A stretch of 19,720 bases of DNA from Fimenecus sp045594645 (GTDB lineage: Bacteria > Bacillota > Clostridia > Oscillospirales > Acutalibacteraceae). Positions within the stretch are counted from its first letter, which is position 1, and each line of letters starts with the position of its first letter. The notes under the pieces were generated by a model. It worked only from the letters and a program-made list of their open reading frames with translations. It ran no database searches and was not told the origin of the DNA. This document shows, one piece after another, positions 7,868 through 15,165 of the stretch. Position numbers and translations under genes: made by a program. Location of the stretch: the NCBI GenBank assembly GCA_045594645.1, contig JAZNYY010000025.1, positions 1-19,720 of the forward strand, read 5' to 3'.

Positions 7868-7916
7868 CCGAATTCTGTTAAATAAATAACAATATTGTCA
7901 TATTTTTACTAAACCA

Positions 7917-7945
7917 TTGCATTTCAACATACTGTGAATTATAAT
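7917..7945 (+). promoter_or_regulatory. Promoter of the DUF2804 gene
   Basis: A -35 TTGCAT (7917-7922) and -10 TATAAT (7940-7945) are 17 bases apart. They are divergent from the operon promoter, with about 50 bases between the two -35 elements, so one bound regulator could reach both. No obvious palindrome is seen between them. Confidence 0.7.
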
Positions 7946-7979
7946 ATAATTAAGGAAAATTTTACAAGGAGTTGTGGAT

Positions 7980-9065
7980 ATGGAAAGAACCTATGTTCCG
8001 TTTCAGGATTGGCCTGAAAAATCAAAGCAGACTGAATACACCGAAAGCACACCTCTTCTCAATGCCGACGGCACATTGAATGCTAAGGGCTGGGCAAGAC
8101 ACAATGTTTTCGAGTATGACAGAAATCTTGTTAAAAAGGGTATTATCAGCCGTAAAGAGTGGGAATTCTATCAGATTTCAGACGGCAAGCTTACCGTTCA
8201 GCTCAATTTTGCAAATATCAACGCAGGTGGTTTTGCAACTGCAAAGCTTATTGATATTGAACACGGTAACGAAATTATCGATTGCACCAAATTTTTCTTG
8301 GGCGACAAGTTTATTCCACCAAAGAAAGGTGATGTGCCCAACAGATTTAAAGTAAATGTGGGTGGCGCAGAGCTCGATTTCGATACTAAAGAAACCTCAA
8401 GAAGACTTTGGTTTAGATGTGCGACTAAAGACCGCGGCGTTGTTGAATGTGATTTCACAATGGATATTCCTGAGGGCTTTGAGAATATCACAACAGTTCT
8501 TCCATTTAAAGAGGACCCCACACGCTACTTTATGACAACCAAACAGATTGGTATGCCCTGTGGCGGTACAATGAGAATCGGCAATGACCTTTATGAATTC
8601 TCAAAGGATGATACCTTTGCATATCTTGATTGGGGCAGAGTTAACACAATTCATAAAATGGTTTGGTACTGGGGCGCAGGTGCTACATGGCTTACAGACG
8701 AAAAGGGCGAAAAGCACAATTTAGGCTTTGAAATCACTTGGGCAATCGGTGACGAGAGCAACGCTACTGAAACTTGCCTTTTCTATGACGGCAAGGTACA
8801 TAAATTCGGTGCAGTTGATGTTGAAACCTTCCCCAAGGACGATAAGTATATGGAGCCTTGGAAGATTATTTCAGAGGACGGTCGCTTTAACCTTACAATG
8901 CAGCCATTCTTTGATTATCATACCGATTTGGATTTGAAGGTCGGCAGAATGCACACTCATCAGGTTCACGGACTTTGGAGCGGTGATGTAACTCTTGACG
9001 ACGGCACAAAGCTTGAAATCAAAGATATGTACGCTTTCTGTGAATATGTTGAAAATCGTTGGTAA
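7980..9065 (+). CDS. DUF2804 family protein
   Basis: This 361-residue soluble protein has no signal peptide or membrane span. It shows DUF2804 family hallmarks: an early LLNADGTLNAKGWAR segment, the LDWGR motif around Asp217-Arg220 followed by WYWG, and the terminal pattern HQVHGLWSGDV...NRW. The fold is expected to be lipocalin-like beta barrels; no biochemical role is established to my knowledge. ATG at 7980 is chosen over the GTG at 7974 because AAGGAG at 7965-7970 is nine bases from the ATG but only three from the GTG. It is a single-gene unit with its own promoter and terminator, so context gives little help with function. Confidence 0.85.
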   Translation: MERTYVPFQDWPEKSKQTEYTESTPLLNADGTLNAKGWARHNVFEYDRNLVKKGIISRKEWEFYQISDGKLTVQLNFANINAGGFATAKLIDIEHGNEIIDCTKFFLGDKFIPPKKGDVPNRFKVNVGGAELDFDTKETSRRLWFRCATKDRGVVECDFTMDIPEGFENITTVLPFKEDPTRYFMTTKQIGMPCGGTMRIGNDLYEFSKDDTFAYLDWGRVNTIHKMVWYWGAGATWLTDEKGEKHNLGFEITWAIGDESNATETCLFYDGKVHKFGAVDVETFPKDDKYMEPWKIISEDGRFNLTMQPFFDYHTDLDLKVGRMHTHQVHGLWSGDVTLDDGTKLEIKDMYAFCEYVENRW

Positions 9066-9084
9066 AACTAAATAAACATCAAAA

Positions 9085-9111
9085 CGGCGGAGTTTTTTCT
9101 CCGCTGTTCTT
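9085..9111 (+). terminator. Intrinsic terminator after the DUF2804 gene
   Basis: CGGCGGAG and CTCCGCTG (9085-9092 and 9099-9106) form an eight-pair stem with one G-U pair around a TTTTTT loop, followed by TTCTT. Confidence 0.8.
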
Positions 9112-9138
9112 GTATATTCATATAAAAAATGCTAAAAT
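9110..9138 (+). promoter_or_regulatory. Promoter of exodeoxyribonuclease III gene
   Basis: A -35 TTGTAT (9110-9115), a 17-base spacer and a -10 TAAAAT (9133-9138) with a TG extended element at 9130-9131. The -35 begins at the tail of the preceding terminator. Confidence 0.6.
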
Positions 9139-9171
9139 AATTTCATAATAAATAAAAAAGGAAAATCACTT

Positions 9172-9924
9172 ATGAAATTTATATCTTGGAATGTCAACGG
9201 CTTTCGTGCCTGCTTAAATAAAGGCTTTGAAGAATTTTTTAATGAGCAGAATGCAGATTTTTTCTGTATTCAAGAAACTAAAATGCAACCCGACCAAGCC
9301 GATTTTAAGCCCGATGGTTATTATCAATATTGGTATAGCGCCGAAAAAAAGGGCTATTCGGGTACTGCGATTTTTACAAAGCACGAGCCTATAAGTGTGT
9401 GGTATGGACTTGATATCGAAAAGCACGACCACGAGGGCAGAGCAATCACCCTTGAATATGAAGATTTTTATCTTCTCTGCGTTTATACCCCCAATTCACA
9501 GCGCGAGCTTGCCCGCCTCGATTACCGAATGGAATGGGAAAACGATTTGAGAGAATACATTAAATCTCTTGATGCCACAAAGCCCGTAATCTATTGCGGT
9601 GACTTAAATGTGGCTCACCAAGAAATTGACCTTAAAAATCCTAAAACAAATCATCACAGTGCAGGCTTTACCGATGAAGAACGCGGTAAATTCACAGAGC
9701 TTTTAAATGAGGGGTTTTCTGATACATTCCGAACTCTTTATCCCGAAAAAATAGAGTATTCTTGGTGGAGTTATATGTTCCAAGCAAGAGCCAAGAATGT
9801 GGGTTGGCGTATTGACTATTTTGTGGTATCCGACCGCCTTATGCCAAAGGTAAAAGAAAGCAAGATTTACACCGAAATTATGGGCAGTGACCATTGCCCC
9901 GTGGGAATAGAAGTTGAATTATAA
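9172..9924 (+). CDS. xth: Exodeoxyribonuclease III (AP endonuclease, ExoA/XthA family)
   Basis: This 250-residue cytoplasmic DNA-repair enzyme cleaves the backbone 5' to abasic sites and trims 3' blocks during base-excision repair. The full set of endonuclease/exonuclease/phosphatase motifs is visible: SWNVNGFRA at the N-terminus, FCIQETK with the metal-binding Glu, VYTPNSQ, the GDLNVAHQEIDL catalytic Asp/Asn loop, WRIDYFVVS, and the terminal GSDHCPVG with the catalytic Asp-His. The length is normal. AAGGA lies nine bases before the ATG. It stands alone between two terminators with its own promoter, as is common for this gene. Identity is secure. Confidence 0.97.
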   Translation: MKFISWNVNGFRACLNKGFEEFFNEQNADFFCIQETKMQPDQADFKPDGYYQYWYSAEKKGYSGTAIFTKHEPISVWYGLDIEKHDHEGRAITLEYEDFYLLCVYTPNSQRELARLDYRMEWENDLREYIKSLDATKPVIYCGDLNVAHQEIDLKNPKTNHHSAGFTDEERGKFTELLNEGFSDTFRTLYPEKIEYSWWSYMFQARAKNVGWRIDYFVVSDRLMPKVKESKIYTEIMGSDHCPVGIEVEL

Positions 9925-9925
9925 A

Positions 9926-9965
9926 ACAAAAAACTCGGCAGAATTTTCTACCGAGTTCTTTTTAT
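9926..9965. terminator. Bidirectional terminator between xth and the HEPN gene
   Basis: Arms ACTCGGCAGA (9933-9942) and TCTACCGAGT (9947-9956) pair with one mismatch. T-rich tracts follow on both strands (TCTTTTT on plus, TTTTTTGTTTT on minus), so it serves both convergent transcripts. Confidence 0.85.
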
Positions 9966-9971
9966 GGTGAC

Positions 9972-10367
9972 TTATTTTTGTGATAAATAACTTTCGACGG
10001 TTTCTAAAAAGAATTTTGCATTTTCAATCTGTTCTTCAACCTCTTCTTTGTTAATAACAAAGAAATCGTCATAGTCACTATCAGTACGAATATTAAAGAG
10101 CAAAGAAATAATTTGAGAGAGTTTTGCATCAAAAATTCCTGTTTTAATATACAATTTGCGAAATTCTGAAATAATACCGCTATGGTGCTTCATATCAATT
10201 TCGTCAAAAGCAAGAACAGCTCTCATAGCGTGAAAAACAGTGTAGTATGAACGGTTTGCTGCACTCTTGTAGTTGTCAACGGATAAAAGGGTTTTTGCGG
10301 CGTTAAGACATTCCGTTGCGTGCTCAAATCTTGCTTGGGATAAGGCTTTTTTTTCATCATATTGCAT
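9972..10367 (-). CDS. HEPN domain protein, probable toxin of an MNT/HEPN pair
   Basis: This is a 131-residue all-helical protein of the HEPN family (PF05168-like). The signature AANRSYYTVFHAMRA contains Arg39 and His46 in an R-x6-H arrangement, typical of HEPN proteins, many of which are metal-independent RNases. The tail EEVEEQIENAKFFLETVESYL is a long C-terminal helix, also typical. The start at 10367 is fixed by GGGGAGGG eight bases upstream; the frame extends further but only inside the upstream gene. The ATG lies 11 bases inside the nucleotidyltransferase gene, so the two are translationally coupled. It is a likely toxin of a stabilising or anti-phage pair; RNase activity is inferred. 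Confidence 0.85.
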   Translation of the reverse strand: MQYDEKKALSQARFEHATECLNAAKTLLSVDNYKSAANRSYYTVFHAMRAVLAFDEIDMKHHSGIISEFRKLYIKTGIFDAKLSQIISLLFNIRTDSDYDDFFVINKEEVEEQIENAKFFLETVESYLSQK

Positions 10368-10698
10368 AACGAATACCCTCCCCGATAACATTTTTGTAGT
10401 ATGGCAAAACATCTGCAAAGCGCAGGAACTGTTCAAGTGGCTTTATTGTTACTGATACTGTAACATCGTGCTTTAAGCTCAAATCGCTTGTAACGGAAGC
10501 TATTGCGTTGCGATATTTTGCAATTTCATTAGAGTTCATATCTACAGTAAGTAAAATATCTATATCGGATTCTGAATGGTAGTCACCGCGAGCATAAGAG
10601 CCATAAAGATATGCATCCTTGACTGAATTGTCAAAAATGTGATTGCAAGAAGCATAAACCTCGCCCAATATATCTATTGCCTGATTTTGAGTGCACAT
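10357..10698 (-). CDS. MNT-type nucleotidyltransferase, probable antitoxin partner
   Basis: This 113-residue minimal nucleotidyltransferase has the pol-beta signature GSYARGDYHSESDIDIL (residues 33-49), with Asp45 and Asp47 as metal ligands and Asp78 (KHDVTV) as the probable third. Related MntA antitoxins silence their HEPN toxin by adding AMP to it. ATG at 10698 is chosen because GGAGG lies about eight bases upstream and because the alternative ATG at 10728 falls essentially at the predicted transcription start. The MNT-then-HEPN order with an 11-base overlap is typical. The promoter sits immediately after the GH31 stop codon. Confidence 0.88.
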   Translation of the reverse strand: MCTQNQAIDILGEVYASCNHIFDNSVKDAYLYGSYARGDYHSESDIDILLTVDMNSNEIAKYRNAIASVTSDLSLKHDVTVSVTIKPLEQFLRFADVLPYYKNVIGEGIRYAI

Positions 10699-10732
10699 AC
10701 CATCCCTCCGTTCTGTTGTGCTTTTCACTTAT

Positions 10733-10761
10733 ATTATATCCACTTTTATTTTACAAGTCAA
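10733..10761 (-). promoter_or_regulatory. Promoter of the MNT/HEPN pair
   Basis: On the minus strand, -35 TTGACT (10761-10756) and -10 TATAAT (10738-10733) are 17 bases apart, a near-consensus promoter. It starts one base after the GH31 stop codon, and no terminator fits between the two, so GH31 transcription should read into the pair. Confidence 0.75.
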
Positions 10762-13149
10762 TTATCTTTTAAGCTTCAGAATTTCCTCAATCGGTCCTCT
10801 GAAATCCTTTGAAATGTTCTTGAGTGGCTTATCCTTTTTGATAAATCCGTTGAACATTCCGCCCTTGCGGTCAGTTGACATCTGAAATTTTGAAATCACT
10901 CTTGTGAGCTCCTGCTTCTTATCAGCGTTTTCAAGATATTTGCAATCTTCAATTGTCACAAGAATTGTAGCATCTGCTTTTGCAGTAACCTTTACTTCAA
11001 GTGTGCCGTTGTTGGTGATTTCAGCACCTTCAACGCTTACTGAAACCTTGCCGTCAACAATATCCTTGAATTTAATAACAAAGGTTCTGGTGTCAGGCAC
11101 AACGCTTGCGTCACCCTCTGCCTTTGCAATTGCAAAGCTTACTTTGTCATATTCTTCCTTAACAGCAAAAGCAGTTTTAAGGTATTCACCGTTCTGATAT
11201 GAAAGTGTGTCGCCGTCGTCCTCATAAAGAGTGAATGTGTTATTGCCACGGTAAACGAGCAGTTCAAGAACTTCAGGGTTAGAGCAGTCATTAGTTCTGT
11301 CGTTTGCGCTCATTGGAATAATCGCGCCCTCTTTAGCAAGTACGGGGATATAATCAATATCACGATACATTTTAACGAACTGATTACCCTCGTAAATTCT
11401 GCCTGTGAAGATGTCTGTGTATCTGCCTTCGGGAATCCACACATTAACACCTGCAAGATTAGTTTTCTTTGATGTATGCTCTGTGATTGGAGCAACAATC
11501 AACTCTGTACCGAAGAAAAATTCGTTTTTGCAGTTATATGCGTTTTCGTCTGTGGGATAAGCATAATACATAGGCTCACAGATTGCACGGCACTCTGTAT
11601 GTGTGCGGTAGTTCATTGTGTAAATGTATGGGAGAAGCTTGTGACGAAGACGAAGTGCTTCAGTTGCAATTCTGCCAACGGGACCGCTGTAATTCCAAGG
11701 CTCTTTGCCTGCGAATTCATTGTTTGTTGAGTGAAGTCGCATTACGGGGCTGAATACACCCAACTGTACCCAACGAAGATAAAGCTCGTCGTCCTTTTTG
11801 CCCATACAATGACCGCCGATATCGTGACTCCACCAAGGATATGCAATATTTGAAGCAGTTGCAGTAAATCCGGGCTGGAAATCAAGACTCTTCCAAGTCT
11901 GTGTTGTGTCACCGCTGAAGCCGAGAGGGTAACGCTGACTACCCGCACCGCAGAAGCGCGAAAGAATAAGCGGGCGGTGATTATCCTTTGCATTGTCAAG
12001 GAAATGGTAGTGGTTAAGTGCCCACAACGGGTCTAAACCTTTTACCTTTGTGTTCTTGCCCTGTTGCCAGTCAATCCACCAGAAGTCAACGCCCTTTTCT
12101 TCAAAGGGACGATGAAGAATATCGAAATAATTCTCGGTGAATTTCTTGTCTGTAATGTCAAACTCAACGGCTTTTTTCTCTTTGGGGTCCTGACCCATTG
12201 CCTTGCACATATCCTCATACTGATTTTCAAACCAGCGCACACCCATTGAGGGGTGAATGTTAAAGGTAATATGATAATTGTCAGCCTTGAGCTTTCTTAA
12301 AAATTCCTCATAATCGGGGAAAAGGTCTGTATTAAAGCTGTATCCTGTCCAACCCACTGACCATACATCGTAAACATATTCCATAAAGTTCAAATGATGT
12401 CCTGCTTTGTGAGCATCCTTGCCGAACTTGGATTTAATGTCAACCCAATGCCAATCCATATCAACGGTTGCAACAGTAATCGGGATTTCTTCTTCCTTGA
12501 ATTTATCCATAAGGCTTAAATATTCGTCCTGTGAATATGCCTTATAGCGACTCCACCAGTTAGAAAGAGCATAGCGGGGGATAAGCGGAACCTTGCCCGT
12601 AAGCTTATAAAGGTCTGTGGTAGCGCCTATGTAATCGTTACCGTATGCGAAGTAATATTTGTCGCTCTCTTTATTATCGCGGGGTAAAATTGTTCCGTCA
12701 GCCTTTAAAACAAGAGTATTGCTGTCGTCCATAATGGCAACACCGTTTTTAGAGCATACACCGTCACCGATTTTGATAATACCCGCAGTAATATCGAGTG
12801 TACGGCAAGTGCCCTTTAAATTGCCTGATTTGTAATCTGTAACAAGTCTGCCGTCAGAAAGCTTAATGTTGAGCATCTTGCGGGCACTGAGTGAATAAAC
12901 AAAGCTTGCCTTTTCGGTCTTGATTTCAACTGTGTCGCCCGATTCGTTAAGCTCGTATGCTGTATCACAAAAATCTCTGAACCACACACTCTGTGTAGGC
13001 TCGTCGCAGAATTTACCGTCTTTTTCATATTCAACTCTCAAAAGGCAGGGGGTAATAACAGTAAGTCTTGTGCCACCGCGCACAATAACCTGACTTTCAG
13101 GTGCCACGGGAGAGCAGTCAATTTTGAATCGCTTTTCAAACTGTGTCAT
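10762..13149 (-). CDS. Glycoside hydrolase family 31 enzyme
   Basis: This 795-residue intracellular enzyme (no signal peptide) has the GH31 layout: N-terminal beta-sandwich, TIM barrel from about residue 190 to 540, then C-terminal beta domains. The predicted nucleophile is Asp360 in DFWWIDWQQG and the acid/base is Asp414 in GFSGDTTQTW. Family members retain configuration at alpha-linked glucose, xylose or, in some branches, galactose and N-acetylgalactosamine. The WIDWQQ form differs from the WIDMNE of classical alpha-glucosidases and the xylosidase pattern, so the sugar specificity is uncertain. The last 55 or so residues are basic. A GTGAGGT site lies about seven bases before the ATG. It is transcribed from its own promoter, divergent from the flavin-reductase-like gene. 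Confidence 0.93.
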   Translation of the reverse strand: MTQFEKRFKIDCSPVAPESQVIVRGGTRLTVITPCLLRVEYEKDGKFCDEPTQSVWFRDFCDTAYELNESGDTVEIKTEKASFVYSLSARKMLNIKLSDGRLVTDYKSGNLKGTCRTLDITAGIIKIGDGVCSKNGVAIMDDSNTLVLKADGTILPRDNKESDKYYFAYGNDYIGATTDLYKLTGKVPLIPRYALSNWWSRYKAYSQDEYLSLMDKFKEEEIPITVATVDMDWHWVDIKSKFGKDAHKAGHHLNFMEYVYDVWSVGWTGYSFNTDLFPDYEEFLRKLKADNYHITFNIHPSMGVRWFENQYEDMCKAMGQDPKEKKAVEFDITDKKFTENYFDILHRPFEEKGVDFWWIDWQQGKNTKVKGLDPLWALNHYHFLDNAKDNHRPLILSRFCGAGSQRYPLGFSGDTTQTWKSLDFQPGFTATASNIAYPWWSHDIGGHCMGKKDDELYLRWVQLGVFSPVMRLHSTNNEFAGKEPWNYSGPVGRIATEALRLRHKLLPYIYTMNYRTHTECRAICEPMYYAYPTDENAYNCKNEFFFGTELIVAPITEHTSKKTNLAGVNVWIPEGRYTDIFTGRIYEGNQFVKMYRDIDYIPVLAKEGAIIPMSANDRTNDCSNPEVLELLVYRGNNTFTLYEDDGDTLSYQNGEYLKTAFAVKEEYDKVSFAIAKAEGDASVVPDTRTFVIKFKDIVDGKVSVSVEGAEITNNGTLEVKVTAKADATILVTIEDCKYLENADKKQELTRVISKFQMSTDRKGGMFNGFIKKDKPLKNISKDFRGPIEEILKLKR

Positions 13150-13182
13150 AGTACATACCTCACAACAAAATTTCTAAATCTA

Positions 13183-13211
13183 ATTATATAACTTAAACCC
13201 TGTAAAGTCAA
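13183..13211 (-). promoter_or_regulatory. Promoter of the GH31 gene
   Basis: On the minus strand, -35 TTGACT (13211-13206) and -10 TATAAT (13188-13183) are spaced by 17 bases. Confidence 0.75.
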
Positions 13212-13237
13212 TAAAATGCAAATTGTAAAGTCTTTTC

Positions 13238-13265
13238 TTGACACAGAATTTTAAAGTGGTAAAAT
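13238..13265 (+). promoter_or_regulatory. Promoter of the flavin-reductase-like gene
   Basis: A perfect -35 TTGACA (13238-13243) and a -10 TAAAAT (13260-13265) are 16 bases apart. The divergent GH31 -35 begins 26 bases upstream. Confidence 0.7.
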
Positions 13266-13301
13266 ACTATTGATAAAAAATTAACATAAGGAGATTTGTT
13301 T

Positions 13302-14231
13302 ATGAGCAGTTTTGAAAATTTAAGAATAGTTGACAATTTTTATCAGACCTCTTTGTTCTTTCCAATGCCCACAGTAATAATCAGTACTCTTTGTGAAGAC
13401 GGAACAACAAATTTAGGCCCGTATTCTTTGGTTCAGCCTTATTATGTTGCGGGCAAGGACTATTACGCAATGCTTCTCTGTTGCCGTAATTCATCAAATA
13501 CAGCACAAAATATTCTTCGCAACGGTAAATGTGCCCTTAACTTTATTGATGATAATCCCAAAACCTTCAAAGAGGCAGTTAAACTTTCTTGGCCCGGTGA
13601 TAAGCCCGAAGAAAAAATGCCGAAATGTAATTTCAAGCTTGAAAAGAGTATGATTGAGGAAGAGACAGGTGAAGTGCGCCCAATGGTTTTGGCCGACGCT
13701 ATTGAGGTTATTGAGTGCACTTGGGTGCGTGAGCTTGACGGCGCAGATAAGGATATGGCAGGTGAGCTTAACGGCTATGAAGGTCCATACCACGATTTTA
13801 ACGGAATTACAAGTAAATTCGGTGCTCATTTTATTCTCAAAATTGATAAAATCCTTATGAAGAAAAAATATAGTGACGCAATCATCAACGGTGTAAAATC
13901 AAAGGATTTCCCCGCACTTCCCGTTGACTACGGCTATCGCGACAGTAAGAATTTCTGGTTTCACAGAAAGAGAAAAATGAGAGCAGAGCTTTTGCAGATG
14001 CGTGAGGCTTCACTTGAATCAGTTCGCTATGCAGCGGACCGCGTAGACGATAAAATCAAGTTTACAGATGAAGCTCTCAAAACTGTTCTTGCAGTACCAA
14101 GAGTTTTCTTGCCATTAGTTCTCAAAGGCTGTGTTGATTGGGCAAGAGAAAATAATGTTGAGCTCATAAACGAAGAGCATATGAAAATTATCAACGACAA
14201 ACGCGCAAAAGAAAAAGCAAAGAAGAAATAA
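13302..14231 (+). CDS. Flavin reductase-like FMN-binding protein with PCP_red-like tail
   Basis: This is a 309-residue cytoplasmic protein. Residues 15-185 look like the flavin reductase split barrel (PF01613 type): an N-terminal TVIISTLCEDGTTNLGPYS segment, then CCRNSSNTAQNILRNGKCALNF, the usual ...S.T..NI...G.F.VN pattern. A basic linker follows at about 215-235. Residues 252-298 (DEALKTVLAVPRVFLPLVLK...WARENNVELINEEHM) resemble the PCP_red domain found at the C-terminus of the dark protochlorophyllide reductase B subunit and as a stand-alone module. ATG at 13302 is chosen over the TTG at 13296 because AAGGAG (13288-13293) is eight bases from the ATG. The redox partner is unknown. The barrel is well supported, the tail moderately. 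Confidence 0.78.
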   Translation: MSSFENLRIVDNFYQTSLFFPMPTVIISTLCEDGTTNLGPYSLVQPYYVAGKDYYAMLLCCRNSSNTAQNILRNGKCALNFIDDNPKTFKEAVKLSWPGDKPEEKMPKCNFKLEKSMIEEETGEVRPMVLADAIEVIECTWVRELDGADKDMAGELNGYEGPYHDFNGITSKFGAHFILKIDKILMKKKYSDAIINGVKSKDFPALPVDYGYRDSKNFWFHRKRKMRAELLQMREASLESVRYAADRVDDKIKFTDEALKTVLAVPRVFLPLVLKGCVDWARENNVELINEEHMKIINDKRAKEKAKKK

Positions 14232-14239
14232 CATAGCAA

Positions 14240-14272
14240 AAGCGGTAAGGTGAAACTTACCGCTTAATTTTT
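14240..14272 (+). terminator. Strong intrinsic terminator
   Basis: A perfect 10-pair stem, AAGCGGTAAG (14240-14249) with CTTACCGCTT (14256-14265), closes a GTGAAA loop and is followed by AATTTTTT. Confidence 0.9.
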
Positions 14273-14278
14273 TAAAAT

Positions 14279-14296
14279 TTTAACAAAACTTAAACA
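14279..14296 (+). promoter_or_regulatory. Direct-repeat box upstream of the membrane-protein gene
   Basis: TTTAACA and TTAAACA are placed 11 bases apart. The 18-base box matches the one at 15100-15117 at 16 of 18 positions. Heptamers at 11-base spacing are the typical binding pattern of OmpR/PhoB regulators, and such a regulator is encoded at 15166. A weak promoter (GCATTT 14305-14310, TAGAAT 14328-14333, 17-base spacer) lies just downstream. The role is inferred. Confidence 0.5.
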
Positions 14297-14365
14297 TTTT
14301 AAAAGCATTTCCCAAACAAACGGGCAGTAGAATATAGCCACAATGACAGGAGAGGGGTAAGACAA

Positions 14366-14842
14366 ATGCTCAAAACAATATTAATAGGCTGTGGCGCTCT
14401 TGCTCTTGCAGTTGTAATAGCACTTATAGTGTGTATAGTTTTGGTAAGAAAATATATTGATATCTGGAGGTTATCAAAAATGAAAAAACAAACATTCATC
14501 TCAATTCTTGTAGGCGTGGTAGGCGGACTTCTTTTCTCACTCGGTATGTGTCTTCTTCCTGAATGGAACGCATTCAACTACGGCGTGGTAAGTGCCATAA
14601 TCGGTGGCGTAATGCTTTTAATTCTCGGTATTGTGTCATTCGTTAAAAGTGGCAAGAAAATCCATTTTAACTGGAAAACAATCGGTAAAGTATTGTTCGG
14701 TATAATCGGCGCACTCGTGCTCGGTGTTGGTATGGCAATGATTATGGTGTGGGATATGATGCTTTGGGGTATTGTTATAGGCATAATCGGTATCGTATTG
14801 CTTATCTGTCTTGTGCCAATGTGCATTGGCTTTAAAAAATAA
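14366..14842 (+). CDS. Multi-span membrane protein with duplicated hairpin module; two candidate starts
   Basis: The long form (158 residues) has an N-terminal span at about 5-28, then two related halves. Half one (LLFSLGMCLLPEWNAFNYGVV and on) and half two (LVLGVGMAMIMVWDMMLWGIV and on) share the plan G-(L/V)-G-M-x5-W-x6-G-(I/V)-V-x2-I-I-G, each forming a two-span hairpin, giving five spans in all. A second ATG at 14480 has GGAGG nine bases upstream and would give a 120-residue form lacking the first span. The ATG at 14366 also has an AGGAGAGGGG site. A related single module occurs in the protein at 17540. It is probably co-transcribed with the small protein gene 18 bases downstream. I recognise no named family; an envelope role is inferred from the adjacent two-component system. 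Confidence 0.72.
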   Translation: MLKTILIGCGALALAVVIALIVCIVLVRKYIDIWRLSKMKKQTFISILVGVVGGLLFSLGMCLLPEWNAFNYGVVSAIIGGVMLLILGIVSFVKSGKKIHFNWKTIGKVLFGIIGALVLGVGMAMIMVWDMMLWGIVIGIIGIVLLICLVPMCIGFKK

Positions 14843-14860
14843 TTTTAAGGAGTAAATATT

Positions 14861-15046
14861 ATGTCAAAATTTGTTGAAGCAAACGAAAAAATCGCAGAAA
14901 AGGTTGTAGGTGCTTATAAGAAAATTGAAGATGGCGTTGTAGGCGCATACAAAAAGGTTGAGGACTCCTGCGTTGAAAAGCTTTTCGCAAAGGATGGCGA
15001 AACAGTTGAAGAAGCAAAGGCGAGATTGAATAATCACATCAAATAA
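14861..15046 (+). CDS. Small helical protein with 11-residue repeats (61 aa)
   Basis: An AAGGAG site nine bases before the ATG and a terminator 11 bases after the stop support a real gene. The protein is soluble, highly charged and predicted all-helical. Residues 15-24 (VVGAYKKIED) recur at 26-35 (VVGAYKKVED) with a period of 11, and residues 4-14 fit the same register loosely. Such 11-residue periods give amphipathic helices that lie on membranes or pack as bundles. A single Cys37 follows the repeats. I have seen similar short proteins in Clostridia, but no function is known to me. It is likely the second gene of the unit starting at 14366. Confidence 0.8.
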   Translation: MSKFVEANEKIAEKVVGAYKKIEDGVVGAYKKVEDSCVEKLFAKDGETVEEAKARLNNHIK

Positions 15047-15057
15047 GAAAATAGTAG

Positions 15058-15090
15058 GGCGGGGGCTCAGCTCCCGCCGTTTCGTATTTT
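15058..15090 (+). terminator. Intrinsic terminator after the 61-residue protein gene
   Basis: A GC-rich stem of eight pairs, including one G-T, spans 15058-15078 with loop CTCAG and is followed by GTTTCGTATTTT. The T tract is imperfect, so some read-through into the two-component genes is possible. Confidence 0.75.
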
Positions 15091-15099
15091 GTATTACTT

Positions 15100-15132
15100 T
15101 TTAACACAACTTTAACAAATCTATGTTATACT
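15100..15132 (+). promoter_or_regulatory. Activator-type promoter of the two-component operon
   Basis: TTTAACA occurs at 15100-15106 and again at 15111-15117, exactly 11 bases apart. A -10 TATACT at 15127-15132 has an extended TG at 15124-15125. There is no good -35; the direct repeats cover its place and end nine bases before the -10, the layout of PhoB-type activated promoters. This suggests autoregulation by the product of the next gene. Confidence 0.6.
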
Positions 15133-15165
15133 ACATATATAAAATGCTAAAAGGGGTGTTGTGCC

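Noticed and set aside
7819..7979. Riboswitch or leader RNA in the divergent intergenic region
   Set aside because: Predicted transcription starts leave leaders of only about 25-30 bases on each side, and no conserved aptamer pattern is visible.
13494..13829. Minus-strand 111-codon open frame inside the flavin-reductase-like gene
   Set aside because: Antisense shadow of a well-supported gene; composition is not protein-like and no start signal is present.
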